Assembly (NCBI RefSeq): GCF_022662495.1
Contig: NZ_JAKPBU010000001.1
Coordinates: 1,922,001 to 1,986,000 of the forward strand
Source of the DNA: Lysobacter sp. M2-1
Lineage (GTDB): Bacteria; Pseudomonadota; Gammaproteobacteria; Xanthomonadales; Xanthomonadaceae
Direction: 5' to 3'
DNA length: 64,000 nt
Part shown: positions 28,307 through 36,490 of the stretch, piece by piece
Layout: each line of letters starts with the position of its first letter
Position numbering within the stretch: position 1 is the first letter of the stretch
Program-made: the position numbers and the translations under genes
The notes under the pieces: model-generated
Seen by the model: only the letters and a program-made list of their open reading frames with translations
What the model was told of the DNA's origin: nothing
Databases searched by the model: none

Positions 28307-29515
28307 ATGAACAAAGACATTGTCGCGCGCGACGAGCATGACGCCCGGATGCCGCGCCGGGACTTCCTCCGCAAATCGCTGCTGCTGGCCCTGCCCGCGA
28401 CGTTCGGAGGAATGGCGACCTCGGCGCTCGCGGCGACCATGAGTTCCCCGCTTCCGGCTTCGCTGTCGACGACCGCGCTGTTCAACCCGCCGAGCCGGAC
28501 CCGCGGCAGCACCGAGATCAGCGTCCGCACCTTCGGCGCGTACGGCGACGCCGTCCATGACGATACCGCCGCATTCCAGAGAGCCATCGACGCGCTTCCG
28601 TCCGGCGGCGGCACGGTGGCAGTGCCTGCGGGCACCTACGTGATCGACCCGACGGTCATGGTGCGCCTGCGCAGCAGCATGCACCTGCGCCTTGCCGATG
28701 GCGCCGTGCTGAAAGCCAAGGCCAACGCCGCCGACCGCGCCTATGTACTGATGCTGCACAAGGTCAGCGACGTGGAAATCTCGGGCGGCGAAATCGAAGG
28801 CGACCGCGACCGGCATCTCGCCACCACCGGTCAGTGGGGCCACGGCATCATGGTGCGCGGGGCATCGCGGGTCACGATTCGCGACATGCTCATCCGCAAG
28901 TGCTGGGGCGACGGCATTTCCATCGCCGCCACGACGGACGTACCCAAGGTCATCAGCGTCGACATCGTCGTTTCCAACGTGGCCTGCGTCCAGAATCGGC
29001 GCCAGGGCATGTCCATCGGTCAGGCGCGCGGCGTCAAGGTGTACGACTCCGAGTTCAGCTATACATCGGGTATCACCCCCGGCTGCGGTATCGACATCGA
29101 ATCGGATTACGAGAATCCCGGTGCAGCGAATACGCATATCGAGAATTGCCTCATCCGCTACAACCAGGGCAACGGGATCCAGGTCTATCGGCGAACCAAC
29201 GGCACGACGATCAAGCGCAACGTGATCGAGTTCAACCAGGGCTATGGCGTACTGACGATCGGCGCCGTGACCGGTTACATCGGTTACAACGAGATCCGTA
29301 ACAATGACCTGATCGGCGTCGGGATCCGCGCCAGCAGCTCCGATTATGCGGTCGGGCAGAACTACCTCTACAACAATGCCCGGCGCTACCGTACCTACGA
29401 CATGCCCAAGCTTTCGCCAGCGGTGGCGCGCACCGGGAACGTCCTGCCCAGGCATACCGAAGTGGCCAATAGCACCAACATCAGGATCAATACCAACTAC
29501 TATTACGACAAGTGA
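28307..29515 (+). CDS. Tat-exported right-handed beta-helix protein (pectate-lyase-like)
   Basis: A 402-residue protein. A twin-arginine signal is visible (RRDFLRKSLLLALPATFGG) with an Ala-x-Ala end. The pectate lyase 3 motif FGAYGDAVHDDTAAFQRAID is followed by parallel beta-helix repeats (for example VSDVEISGGEIEGDRD, THIENCLIRYNQGNGIQVY). It probably acts in the periplasm on the locus's polysaccharide as lyase, hydrolase or epimerase, but catalytic residues cannot be assigned. A paralogue lies at 50027-51184. ATG 28307 was chosen because it leaves the Tat motif near the N-terminus. Confidence 0.85.
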   Translation: MNKDIVARDEHDARMPRRDFLRKSLLLALPATFGGMATSALAATMSSPLPASLSTTALFNPPSRTRGSTEISVRTFGAYGDAVHDDTAAFQRAIDALPSGGGTVAVPAGTYVIDPTVMVRLRSSMHLRLADGAVLKAKANAADRAYVLMLHKVSDVEISGGEIEGDRDRHLATTGQWGHGIMVRGASRVTIRDMLIRKCWGDGISIAATTDVPKVISVDIVVSNVACVQNRRQGMSIGQARGVKVYDSEFSYTSGITPGCGIDIESDYENPGAANTHIENCLIRYNQGNGIQVYRRTNGTTIKRNVIEFNQGYGVLTIGAVTGYIGYNEIRNNDLIGVGIRASSSDYAVGQNYLYNNARRYRTYDMPKLSPAVARTGNVLPRHTEVANSTNIRINTNYYYDK

Positions 29516-29572
29516 ACAACGTCACCCCCGCGATCGGGGGTGGTTCACCCACGATGAATCGCTCGTATACAA

Positions 29573-29597
29573 CCCCGCCGAAAGGCGGGGTTTTTGT
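29573..29597 (+). terminator. Intrinsic terminator
   Basis: A perfect stem CCCCGCC/GGCGGGG with a GAAA tetraloop is followed by TTTTTGTT. It ends the beta-helix gene transcript 58 bp after the stop, so the following glycosyltransferase needs its own promoter. Confidence 0.9.
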
Positions 29598-29766
29598 TGC
29601 TGCCACCGGAGTGCGGGCGCACCATAGCAGCTGACGCGGGCCCGATATCAGGATTCATGGTGGTCCGCCGCTTTCGCGCCACGAACACTTCGTCGTGTCT
29701 AGTGTTTGCGGGTTCCGCCACATGGCGCGCGCCGAAACAGCGCCGGCACCGCAGGAAAAGTGCTCG

Positions 29767-30927
29767 ATGAAGTTCGTGTTTTTCGCGAATACCGACTGGT
29801 ATCTGTACAACTTCAGGCTGTCGACCGCGCTGCAGCTCAAATCGCGCGGCGACGATGTGGTGATGCTGTCGCCCCCGGGCGAATTTGGAGCGCGCTTCGC
29901 CGCACATGGCATCCGCTGGATCACGCTGCCGATGGATCGCGCCAGCCTGAATCCCGTCCGCGAGGCATTCACGCTCGGCGCACTTGTGCGCGTGCTCAGG
30001 GCCGAACGTCCGGACCTGCTGCACAACTTCACGGTCAAGTGCGCCATCTATGGCGCGCTCGCCGCCAGGGTCGCCGGCGTGCCGGCCGTGGTCAACGCGG
30101 TTGCGGGCATGGGTTACGTGTTCACCAGCGACCGGTTCAAGGCGCGGGCGCTGCGTCCGATCGTGAGAACGTTGATGCGCGGAACGCTCGGCAGTGGGCA
30201 CACGCGGCTAATCCTGCAGAACCCCGACGATGCCGAAGCATTCATGTCGTCGCGGCTGGTTCCGTCGCAGATGATCCGCGTGATCCGCAGCTCCGGCGTG
30301 GATACCCGCCGGTTCCGCCCGGCTGCGAATGCAGCCGATCGCCGCCCACTGCGCGTACTGCTCGCCGCGCGGCTCGTATGGGAGAAAGGCATCCGCGAGT
30401 TTGTCGACGCGGCAGCCCTGCTCAAGGCGCAGGGGCGACAGATCGAATTCCTGCTCGCCGGCATGCCGGATCCGGGCAACCCGCACTCGGTCGGACGCGA
30501 GGACGTGGAACGATGGCAGGAGCGGGGCCTGATCCGCTGGCTGGGTCACGTCGAGGATATGCCGGCGCTGCTGCCGACCGTCGACGTGATGGCATTGCCC
30601 AGCTATTACCGCGAAGGCGTTCCACGGAGCCTGATCGAGGCCGCCGCCTGTGGCCTCGCGCTCGTCACCACCGATCTTCCGGGCTGCCGTGAAGTCGTTA
30701 CCCGACACGGTGTCGACGGGCTGCACGCCGAGCCCCGCGACGCAGCGTCGTTGGCGGGATTGCTGACGCAACTGGACGATGATCGCGAGCTGCTACGCAG
30801 GCTCGGCGACAATGCGCGACAGAAGGCGCTGGCGCACTTCGATGAGCGCCTGGTCATCGGGAAGACCATCCAGGTCTATGCCGAGTTGCTGGGCGCGTCC
30901 TCCAGCGGGCGCGCGCTGGCGCAGTGA
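29767..30927 (+). CDS. GT4-family glycosyltransferase
   Basis: A 386-residue cytoplasmic GT-B enzyme that adds a sugar to the lipid-linked repeat unit. The N-terminal Rossmann domain starts MKFVFFANTDWYLYNFRLST and contains LLHNFTVKCAIYGALAARV. The C-terminal donor-binding half has VLLAARLVWEKGIREFVDA and the EX7E-like region YYREGVPRSLIEAAACGLAL. The sequence resembles UDP-sugar transferases of O-antigen and capsule loci. Donor and linkage are unknown. ATG 29767 removes 24 unconserved residues of the longer frame. Confidence 0.9.
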   Translation: MKFVFFANTDWYLYNFRLSTALQLKSRGDDVVMLSPPGEFGARFAAHGIRWITLPMDRASLNPVREAFTLGALVRVLRAERPDLLHNFTVKCAIYGALAARVAGVPAVVNAVAGMGYVFTSDRFKARALRPIVRTLMRGTLGSGHTRLILQNPDDAEAFMSSRLVPSQMIRVIRSSGVDTRRFRPAANAADRRPLRVLLAARLVWEKGIREFVDAAALLKAQGRQIEFLLAGMPDPGNPHSVGREDVERWQERGLIRWLGHVEDMPALLPTVDVMALPSYYREGVPRSLIEAAACGLALVTTDLPGCREVVTRHGVDGLHAEPRDAASLAGLLTQLDDDRELLRRLGDNARQKALAHFDERLVIGKTIQVYAELLGASSSGRALAQ

Positions 30928-31158
30928 CGCCCGCCGGGAGTGCGCTGTGCGTCGCGGGAAGGACGCCTGCGAGACCGTGAACCTGTGCAGGCGCGGAACG
31001 AACGCAGCCCGGCGCGAGAATCGTCATCCATGCAGCACCCGCCTTCCGCTCGTTCGGTGGCGGCAGAACGAACACTCCTGCGTGGACGCTCTGCCGCCAT
31101 CCCGCCTGCGCAGCGCGCCGTGGAACAGCGATCGCGTTATCGACGTTGCGAGAGGGTT

Positions 31159-31986
31159 CTAGTTCCGCAAGCTCGGCGGCAGATAGCCAAATTTCTCGAC
31201 GATGAGCCTGTCCCGGTCGCCCACCAGCTTTTCGGTTTCAGCATCGTAGTAGTAGCGGGGGCCGTGCTTCTTCGAAGAGGTATTGGTTTTGGGTCGGGAC
31301 TTCATCCCGGCAGCGACCGCCGGCGGGACCTCGAACTTGGTGAACTCCAGGGCCCCGAGCAGGTCGGACTCCAGATTCTCATTCCTGATGAAGTAGTCGA
31401 TGAAACAATTGTTTTTTTCGTACTCCATCAACTGCTCGGGGGTCGAAACGGCGCGCAGTCTGCCGAGTTCGCCTTTCTTGCTGGAAAAAATCTTCATGTA
31501 GCGGTACGTCAGCAATCCTGCGAAGCGGCTCAATCCACTGCGCCAGTAGCCCTCGCCGACGTCGGGCCAGTATGTTTCGTCGTGCAGCATGTGCAGCCAA
31601 TGCCTGAACGCTCCGGCGTCGTTGACGTCGCGGAACGTGCGCTTCCATTCTTCGGAATGCCTGTTGGGACGGCATTCCAGGTATTCGATCAATGTCGAGT
31701 AAGGATGCAGTTTCCAGCCGCGGTCCCGGATGCGGACGCCCTTCGTGGTCACGTTGCTGTAGAAATCGCCCCTGCCATCGCAGCCGTAGGCCCAGAGCGA
31801 AACGTGCCAGTTCCACGGATCCCGGACTGATCCGAGGAAGGATCTTCCGTTCGTGAACAGGCTCGGATCGGCCTGGATATGTCTTTCGACGAATTTCCCG
31901 CCCACGATTTCCTTGAGCAGATTGCGGATGTGCGTGCATCCGGTTTTCTGCAGTTCCATGAAGACGATCTTGTCGGAAACGAACAT
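31159..31986 (-). CDS. Sulfotransferase family protein
   Basis: A 275-residue predicted PAPS-dependent sulfotransferase. The 5'-phosphosulfate loop is at the N-terminus (IVFMELQKTGCTHIRNLL, Lys in QKTG) and the 3'-phosphate element is LGSVRDPWNWHVSLWAY. The C-terminal half is basic and ends in Arg/Lys-rich sequence. It would sulfate a hydroxyl of the polysaccharide or a lipid intermediate; the acceptor is inferred only from the gene context. It is the last gene of a three-gene minus-strand block and convergent with the GT4 gene. The 231 bp between them show no clear terminator. Confidence 0.8.
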   Translation of the reverse strand: MFVSDKIVFMELQKTGCTHIRNLLKEIVGGKFVERHIQADPSLFTNGRSFLGSVRDPWNWHVSLWAYGCDGRGDFYSNVTTKGVRIRDRGWKLHPYSTLIEYLECRPNRHSEEWKRTFRDVNDAGAFRHWLHMLHDETYWPDVGEGYWRSGLSRFAGLLTYRYMKIFSSKKGELGRLRAVSTPEQLMEYEKNNCFIDYFIRNENLESDLLGALEFTKFEVPPAVAAGMKSRPKTNTSSKKHGPRYYYDAETEKLVGDRDRLIVEKFGYLPPSLRN

Positions 31987-32043
31987 AGCAACTCCGTCTT
32001 TTTTCAGCTTTGGTCTGTGGGTCGTAAGCGCATGGCGGTCGAC

Positions 32044-33450
32044 TCAGGCGTCGCGAGCGCGCATGGGCATGAATCCTGCGATGCGCTTCGACAGCAACGT
32101 CACCGCATCCGTCAGCACGGCGCGACGCAGGGAGATAAAGGTCCAGATGCCAAGATGCCTGCGGGCTGCGGCCAGGCCGAGCACGTTGCCAGTAAGCGAG
32201 CCGACGCAGGAGCCCAGGGCCACGCCGACGACGCCGGCGACGTAGCCGCCGATGGTGCAGGCCAAAATCTGCACGGCTCCCGCCCACATGGTGACGTGCA
32301 GCGTCTGGCGACGCAGCCCGGTCATCGGCAGCACCACCTGCCAGGATCCGGTCACGATATTCGCGATCTGGCCGACGGACAGGATCACCAGGATTGGATA
32401 CGCGGCTTCGTAGTGGGCGCCGAAGAGCGTGCCGAGCACCGGGCGCCCGATCAGCACGATCAACAGGAGTATGACGATACACGGCAGGCTGGCCAGGCCG
32501 CCGACGGCCTGGACGATGCGCTCCATGCGCTTGTTTTCCCCGCGTGCGTACAGTTCGGCCACGACCGGGGGCAGAAGCATGTTGACGATGGTCAGTGGCG
32601 CCGTCATCAGTAGGACGAAGCGATCCGCGATGGCGAACAGCGCGACGTTCTCGGAGCTGTCGAAGCCGGCCGCGAACCAGCCGTTGACCTGCAAGCGCAG
32701 CACGCCGAGCAGGCTCGCCAGCCAGAGCGGCCAACCTTCATGCAGCACCCTGCCCGTTGTCCAGTTTCCGGAGGAGGGGGCGGCCGGCAGCGGTTGGACG
32801 GCCGTGCGCAGGCGCCGCTGCAACGTCCATGCCGCCACAATCACCACCAGCAACGAGGAGCACACTGTCGTTGCAAAGGCTGCGGCCAGCGTCATCGCAC
32901 CCGACGCCCACAGGATCAGCAGGGTGCCGCAGGTGATCAGGCTGATCAGGATGCCGTTGTTGCGAAAGCCACCGAACAGGGTCGCTCCGCGGATATCGTT
33001 CAGTCCGCGAAAGGTTTCGGCCAGCTGGCGCTGCACGGTCGAGACGAACAGCAACAGGACCATCAGACCACTGAGTCCGATCGCCGCAGGCATCTTCACC
33101 ACGTAGGTGAAGAACCATGGGGTCAGAAAGTAGAAGATCAGGCACAGGAGGGCGGTTGCCGCGATCACGGTCACCAGGCAGCGCTTGACCACCGCGCGCA
33201 CGCCAGTCCAATCACCCACGCCTTTGTACGCAGCCACAAACCGGACCACGATCCGGTCCATGCCGAGTGTGGCGACCGTGGCAAGGATGATCATGGTGCT
33301 CATGACGACGAAATAGACGCCGTAATCGCCAGGCGTCAGGCTCCGTGCCAGCACCAGGTTCAGCACGAAGGCGGCAACGATGGCGACGAGCCTGCCGCCC
33401 GCTGCCCACATCCCGCCGGAGATCATGTTCTGCTTGAGTTCGTGGCTCAT
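32044..33450 (-). CDS. Wzx-type polysaccharide flippase
   Basis: A 468-residue polytopic membrane protein of the oligosaccharidyl-lipid flippase family, with about 12-14 hydrophobic spans. The start MSHELKQNMISGGMWAAGGRLVAI leads into LVLARSLTPGDYGVYFVVMS, a pattern common in this family. It would move the undecaprenyl-linked repeat unit to the periplasm for polymerisation. It lies between the sulfotransferase (57 bp downstream) and the kinase-methyltransferase gene (315 bp upstream). Confidence 0.9.
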   Translation of the reverse strand: MSHELKQNMISGGMWAAGGRLVAIVAAFVLNLVLARSLTPGDYGVYFVVMSTMIILATVATLGMDRIVVRFVAAYKGVGDWTGVRAVVKRCLVTVIAATALLCLIFYFLTPWFFTYVVKMPAAIGLSGLMVLLLFVSTVQRQLAETFRGLNDIRGATLFGGFRNNGILISLITCGTLLILWASGAMTLAAAFATTVCSSLLVVIVAAWTLQRRLRTAVQPLPAAPSSGNWTTGRVLHEGWPLWLASLLGVLRLQVNGWFAAGFDSSENVALFAIADRFVLLMTAPLTIVNMLLPPVVAELYARGENKRMERIVQAVGGLASLPCIVILLLIVLIGRPVLGTLFGAHYEAAYPILVILSVGQIANIVTGSWQVVLPMTGLRRQTLHVTMWAGAVQILACTIGGYVAGVVGVALGSCVGSLTGNVLGLAAARRHLGIWTFISLRRAVLTDAVTLLSKRIAGFMPMRARDA

Positions 33451-33765
33451 GCGGCGCTCATGGGATCCGGTTTCGCATGAAACCTCTGACGTTCGCGCTT
33501 GTCATCTTCAATCTTGTCCGCGCGCAGTCTGGAAGTTCGCGACGACTGCCCGGGTCCGGGAGATGATCGTTTCGGCGTTGCATAACGGGCCAGCAGCATA
33601 CATAGGTGACCTGATACAAAGCTATGACGTGGACGGGGAAACATCTTCTTTGTGGCGGCCTTCTTGGTTTCTGTATGGTCGACGTTCAGGGGCGCATCGC
33701 GAAAGCCCGCGCGTTTCATGGCGATGCGGCTCGGAATCGGCGTGAAGCCTGCGCATTGGCGGCCT
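33451..33765. other. 315-bp intergenic region upstream of the flippase gene
   Basis: There is no credible gene here. Near the flippase start is a small dyad, GGTTTC GCAT GAAACC, at 33469-33484. Less GC-rich sequence around 33590-33650 (for example GATACAAAGCTATGACG) could hold a minus-strand promoter. No terminator for the kinase-methyltransferase gene is evident. Confidence 0.4.
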
Positions 33766-35022
33766 TCATTTGGAAAACACGATGACAGAGCGTCCTTCGT
33801 GCGAGGTTCCGAGCACGCTGTGGTTCGGGAAGCCGGCACGGGAGAAGCGTTCGATCTCGACTGCGTTCTGATCATGACCTTCGAACACGACGAGGCGGAA
33901 CCTTGCCAGGAAGTCCATAAGACGTTGCTTGTCCCGGACCATGTCGAGCACGCCAAGCGCAAAGATCACGTCAAAGTCCGCTGGCTCGAAGCGCTCTTCC
34001 CACGGATACGCCGCATCCAGGTCCACCTTCTCGAAGGAGGCGCCTACCGAGAACGCTTCGGCGATTTGCTTGGCGGAGGCAAGAATCAATGGGTTGGAAT
34101 CGATGCCCACGGCCGAGAGCGCCTGTCCTTCCTTCAGTAGCCAGATGCACAGCAGGCCCATATGGCAGCCCAGGTCGAGCGCGCGCAAGCCACTGAAATC
34201 CGCTGCATTGCGCAGCAAGTCCCAGCGCTGCTCCCATGGCTGCTTCCCGGGGAGCTTCATGTCTCCGACGATAAGGGAGTAATCGGCGACAGGTTCGCCT
34301 CGTGCTTTCATGGCTGCGCGCTGCGCGATCTTCCAGGCGCTGCACAGCTTCCTCTGCATCAGGGGAGCATCGGATCGAAGGGTCGGCATGCTGGCGGCCC
34401 TGCGGCGGGGCAGGAACTGGAATGCAAGGCGAGCGGCGACCAACAGCCAGCTCCCGTAGATCAATGGATCACTCGTTCCTATGCCAAGGACGTTCCGGAG
34501 CAGTGCGTCGGTACGGCTGGTGAGGTGGGCTTGATCGAAATCGACCAGATAAGGCCGGTTGGCGCGACCCACCACGATGTTTCTGGGAACGATATCGTTG
34601 TGTGCGACTCCACGCCACGAGATTCCGATGCTGGTGTGCAGCAGGCGCACGATGATTCGCCACGCCTGAGCGATCGTCAGGTCGCCCAGGACATCCTGCA
34701 ACGCGGTGCCTTCGAGCCGGTCCATCGACAGTACGCAAGCGTTCGTGTTTTCACGAAAGTCGTGCACCGTGGGCACGCCGGGAATGCCATTGCAGTGCCC
34801 GAGCAGGGCGGCTTCGAATGCACCCGGGGAAAGTTTGGGGTAAAGATCGGGGAGATCCGTCTTTAGCGTGATCTTGTGCGCGGAATCTCCCTGGAGGTAG
34901 GTCCTGATCGTCGGATCGTAAACGCTCTTGTGAAAGCTCCCTGATGGGTCTATCGAGAATGAGGACAGCACGAGTTCCCAGGCCGCCTCGGACCGCCAAG
35001 GCGCGGATTGGGCGTCAGTCAT
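33766..35022 (-). CDS. Kinase-methyltransferase fusion (WbdD-like activities, reversed order)
   Basis: A 418-residue soluble protein with two domains. Residues about 25-200 resemble a small protein-kinase-like fold: a candidate ATP-binding Lys in KITLKTD, catalytic loop AHNDIVPRN (Asp143, Asn148) and metal site VDFD (Asp161). Residues about 255-418 are a class I methyltransferase with motif I LDLGCHMG (283-289), an acidic residue in VGIDSNPL, and DVIFALGVLDMV. E. coli WbdD ends O-antigen chains by phosphorylating and methylating the end sugar, but has methyltransferase first and kinase second. Here the order is opposite and no coiled coil follows. A chain-ending role is an inference from domains and context. 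Confidence 0.75.
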   Translation of the reverse strand: MTDAQSAPWRSEAAWELVLSSFSIDPSGSFHKSVYDPTIRTYLQGDSAHKITLKTDLPDLYPKLSPGAFEAALLGHCNGIPGVPTVHDFRENTNACVLSMDRLEGTALQDVLGDLTIAQAWRIIVRLLHTSIGISWRGVAHNDIVPRNIVVGRANRPYLVDFDQAHLTSRTDALLRNVLGIGTSDPLIYGSWLLVAARLAFQFLPRRRAASMPTLRSDAPLMQRKLCSAWKIAQRAAMKARGEPVADYSLIVGDMKLPGKQPWEQRWDLLRNAADFSGLRALDLGCHMGLLCIWLLKEGQALSAVGIDSNPLILASAKQIAEAFSVGASFEKVDLDAAYPWEERFEPADFDVIFALGVLDMVRDKQRLMDFLARFRLVVFEGHDQNAVEIERFSRAGFPNHSVLGTSHEGRSVIVFSK

Positions 35023-35449
35023 CCTGCCACTCGCACAATGTCATGGCTGCCAAGGGCGTGTTCTCAGCGAAGGTGCTCGCGCCGCAACGGCTCTCGTTGC
35101 CTGCGCTGGGACGTCGGTGGTGGCGCGCTGTTCCGGTGCGGCCGTTTGCGGTTTCGAATTGTCGATGTCGCCGCGCAACGTATCGTGAAGGGTTCGCTGC
35201 ACGGGAGCGTCGAATCGTGCTAAGGCGGCAACGGGCGAAATCTCCGTGGCGTACACCACCACGTCCTGGATGGAGCTTCAGGCTCGGTCCGTAACGTTCA
35301 AATTCCGTAAGGCAACGGCGGATCTTCGACGCCCGCCGTTCGCGCTGCTTCTTCAGTCGAGCGTCAACAACCGATTCAGGTTTCGCATGCGAAGCTTAAT
35401 AACTTCCTGCGCGTCGCTGCGGGACCCGAATCGGCATGAACGATATGAG
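35023..35449. other. 427-bp divergent intergenic region
   Basis: This region separates the minus-strand block from the plus-strand glycosyltransferase genes and must hold at least two promoters. Short open frames across it have no coding character. A promoter with an embedded palindrome is visible at 35375-35402. The repeated string CCGTAA occurs near 35288 and 35306. Confidence 0.4.
35375..35402 (+). promoter_or_regulatory. Candidate promoter with palindromic operator
   Basis: A -35-like TTCAGG (35375-35380), a 16-bp spacer and TAATAA (35397-35402) precede the GT2 gene by about 48 bp. The spacer contains the perfect 12-base palindrome TTCGCATGCGAA (35382-35393), an arrangement expected for a repressor site. 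The string GGTTTCGCATG is shared with the dyad at 33469. Confidence 0.45.
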
Positions 35450-36346
35450 ATGAAGGCCATAGCTGAAGCAGGTTCGGATGATCCTGGCCGAAGTGGTGCC
35501 GATGTCCGGCCCGCGCCGGTAAGCGTGGTCGTGCCCTGCTACCGCTGCGCGGCGACCATCGGTGATGCGATCGCTTCGATCGTCGACCAGACGGTGAGGC
35601 CCGCCGAAGTCCTGCTGGTCGACGACTGCAGCGGTGACGAGACGCTCGAAACACTGCATCGAATCGCCGCCGCCTACCAGCCTGGTTGGATCAGGGTGAT
35701 CGCAATGCCAGCGAATGGGGGCCCGTCGCGCGCGCGCAATACGGGCTGGCGGCAGGCGCAGCAACCCTACATTGCCTTTCTCGACGCCGACGACACCTGG
35801 GCGCCTCGCAAGTTGGAGCTGCAAATGGCGGTTCTGGAGGCGGACCCGACCATCGCGCTGATCGCGCATCCGATGGTCGTGCGCATGCGCGGCACCGAGC
35901 TGCCCGGATTGCGGACTCCCGTCCTTACGGAGATCGTGAGCCGACGCAGGCTGCTGCTCCACAACCCATTTCCGACCGCCTCGGTGGTGCTGCGCCGTGA
36001 TTTGCCGCTGCGCTTCGACGAGAGCTTCCGGCGTTCCGAGGACTTCCTGCTGTGGGCGCAGATCGTGCTTTCCGGCTATCGCTGCGCGCGCCTCAATCAG
36101 GTGCTGGCGATCTGGAACAGACGCGCCGACGACGCCACCGGTCTGAGCGACGATTTCGCCGCGATGCGCCGCACCAACCACGAGGCGCGCCGCAAACTGC
36201 TGCGGCAGGGCCTGCTCAGTCGGCCGGAATTCGAGTTCACCCGCGTGGTCAGCGTGCTGCGCTGGGCGCGCCGCGACCTGGTGCTGCGTTTGCAACGGCA
36301 AGGGCCCTATCGGCCGGGCCGGGCTGAATCCATCTCCGCAAGGTGA
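35450..36346 (+). CDS. GT2-family glycosyltransferase
   Basis: A 298-residue GT-A fold enzyme. The nucleotide-sugar region is PVSVVVPCYRCAATIGDAIA with VLLVDDCSGDET, and the metal-binding DxD is in YIAFLDADDTW. The acceptor-side FRRSEDFLLWAQ element provides the usual catalytic ED. There is no membrane span, so it is probably peripheral to the inner membrane. The sequence is roughly 70-75% identical by eye to the C-terminal domain of the next gene, pointing to a tandem duplication. ATG 35450 lies just before the domain; upstream in-frame starts read as non-coding. Confidence 0.88.
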   Translation: MKAIAEAGSDDPGRSGADVRPAPVSVVVPCYRCAATIGDAIASIVDQTVRPAEVLLVDDCSGDETLETLHRIAAAYQPGWIRVIAMPANGGPSRARNTGWRQAQQPYIAFLDADDTWAPRKLELQMAVLEADPTIALIAHPMVVRMRGTELPGLRTPVLTEIVSRRRLLLHNPFPTASVVLRRDLPLRFDESFRRSEDFLLWAQIVLSGYRCARLNQVLAIWNRRADDATGLSDDFAAMRRTNHEARRKLLRQGLLSRPEFEFTRVVSVLRWARRDLVLRLQRQGPYRPGRAESISAR

Positions 36347-36490
36347 CCGACGGCGTCTGTCCACCAGGCAGCATCCGGCGGGATCCATGCATTCCATTCA
36401 CAGATGCTGTCGGCAGCATCCATGCTTGCGTCGGCCGCAGCCGGCGCACTGGTTGACTCCAACGCGCATGCGACATGATCGGGCCCAATC

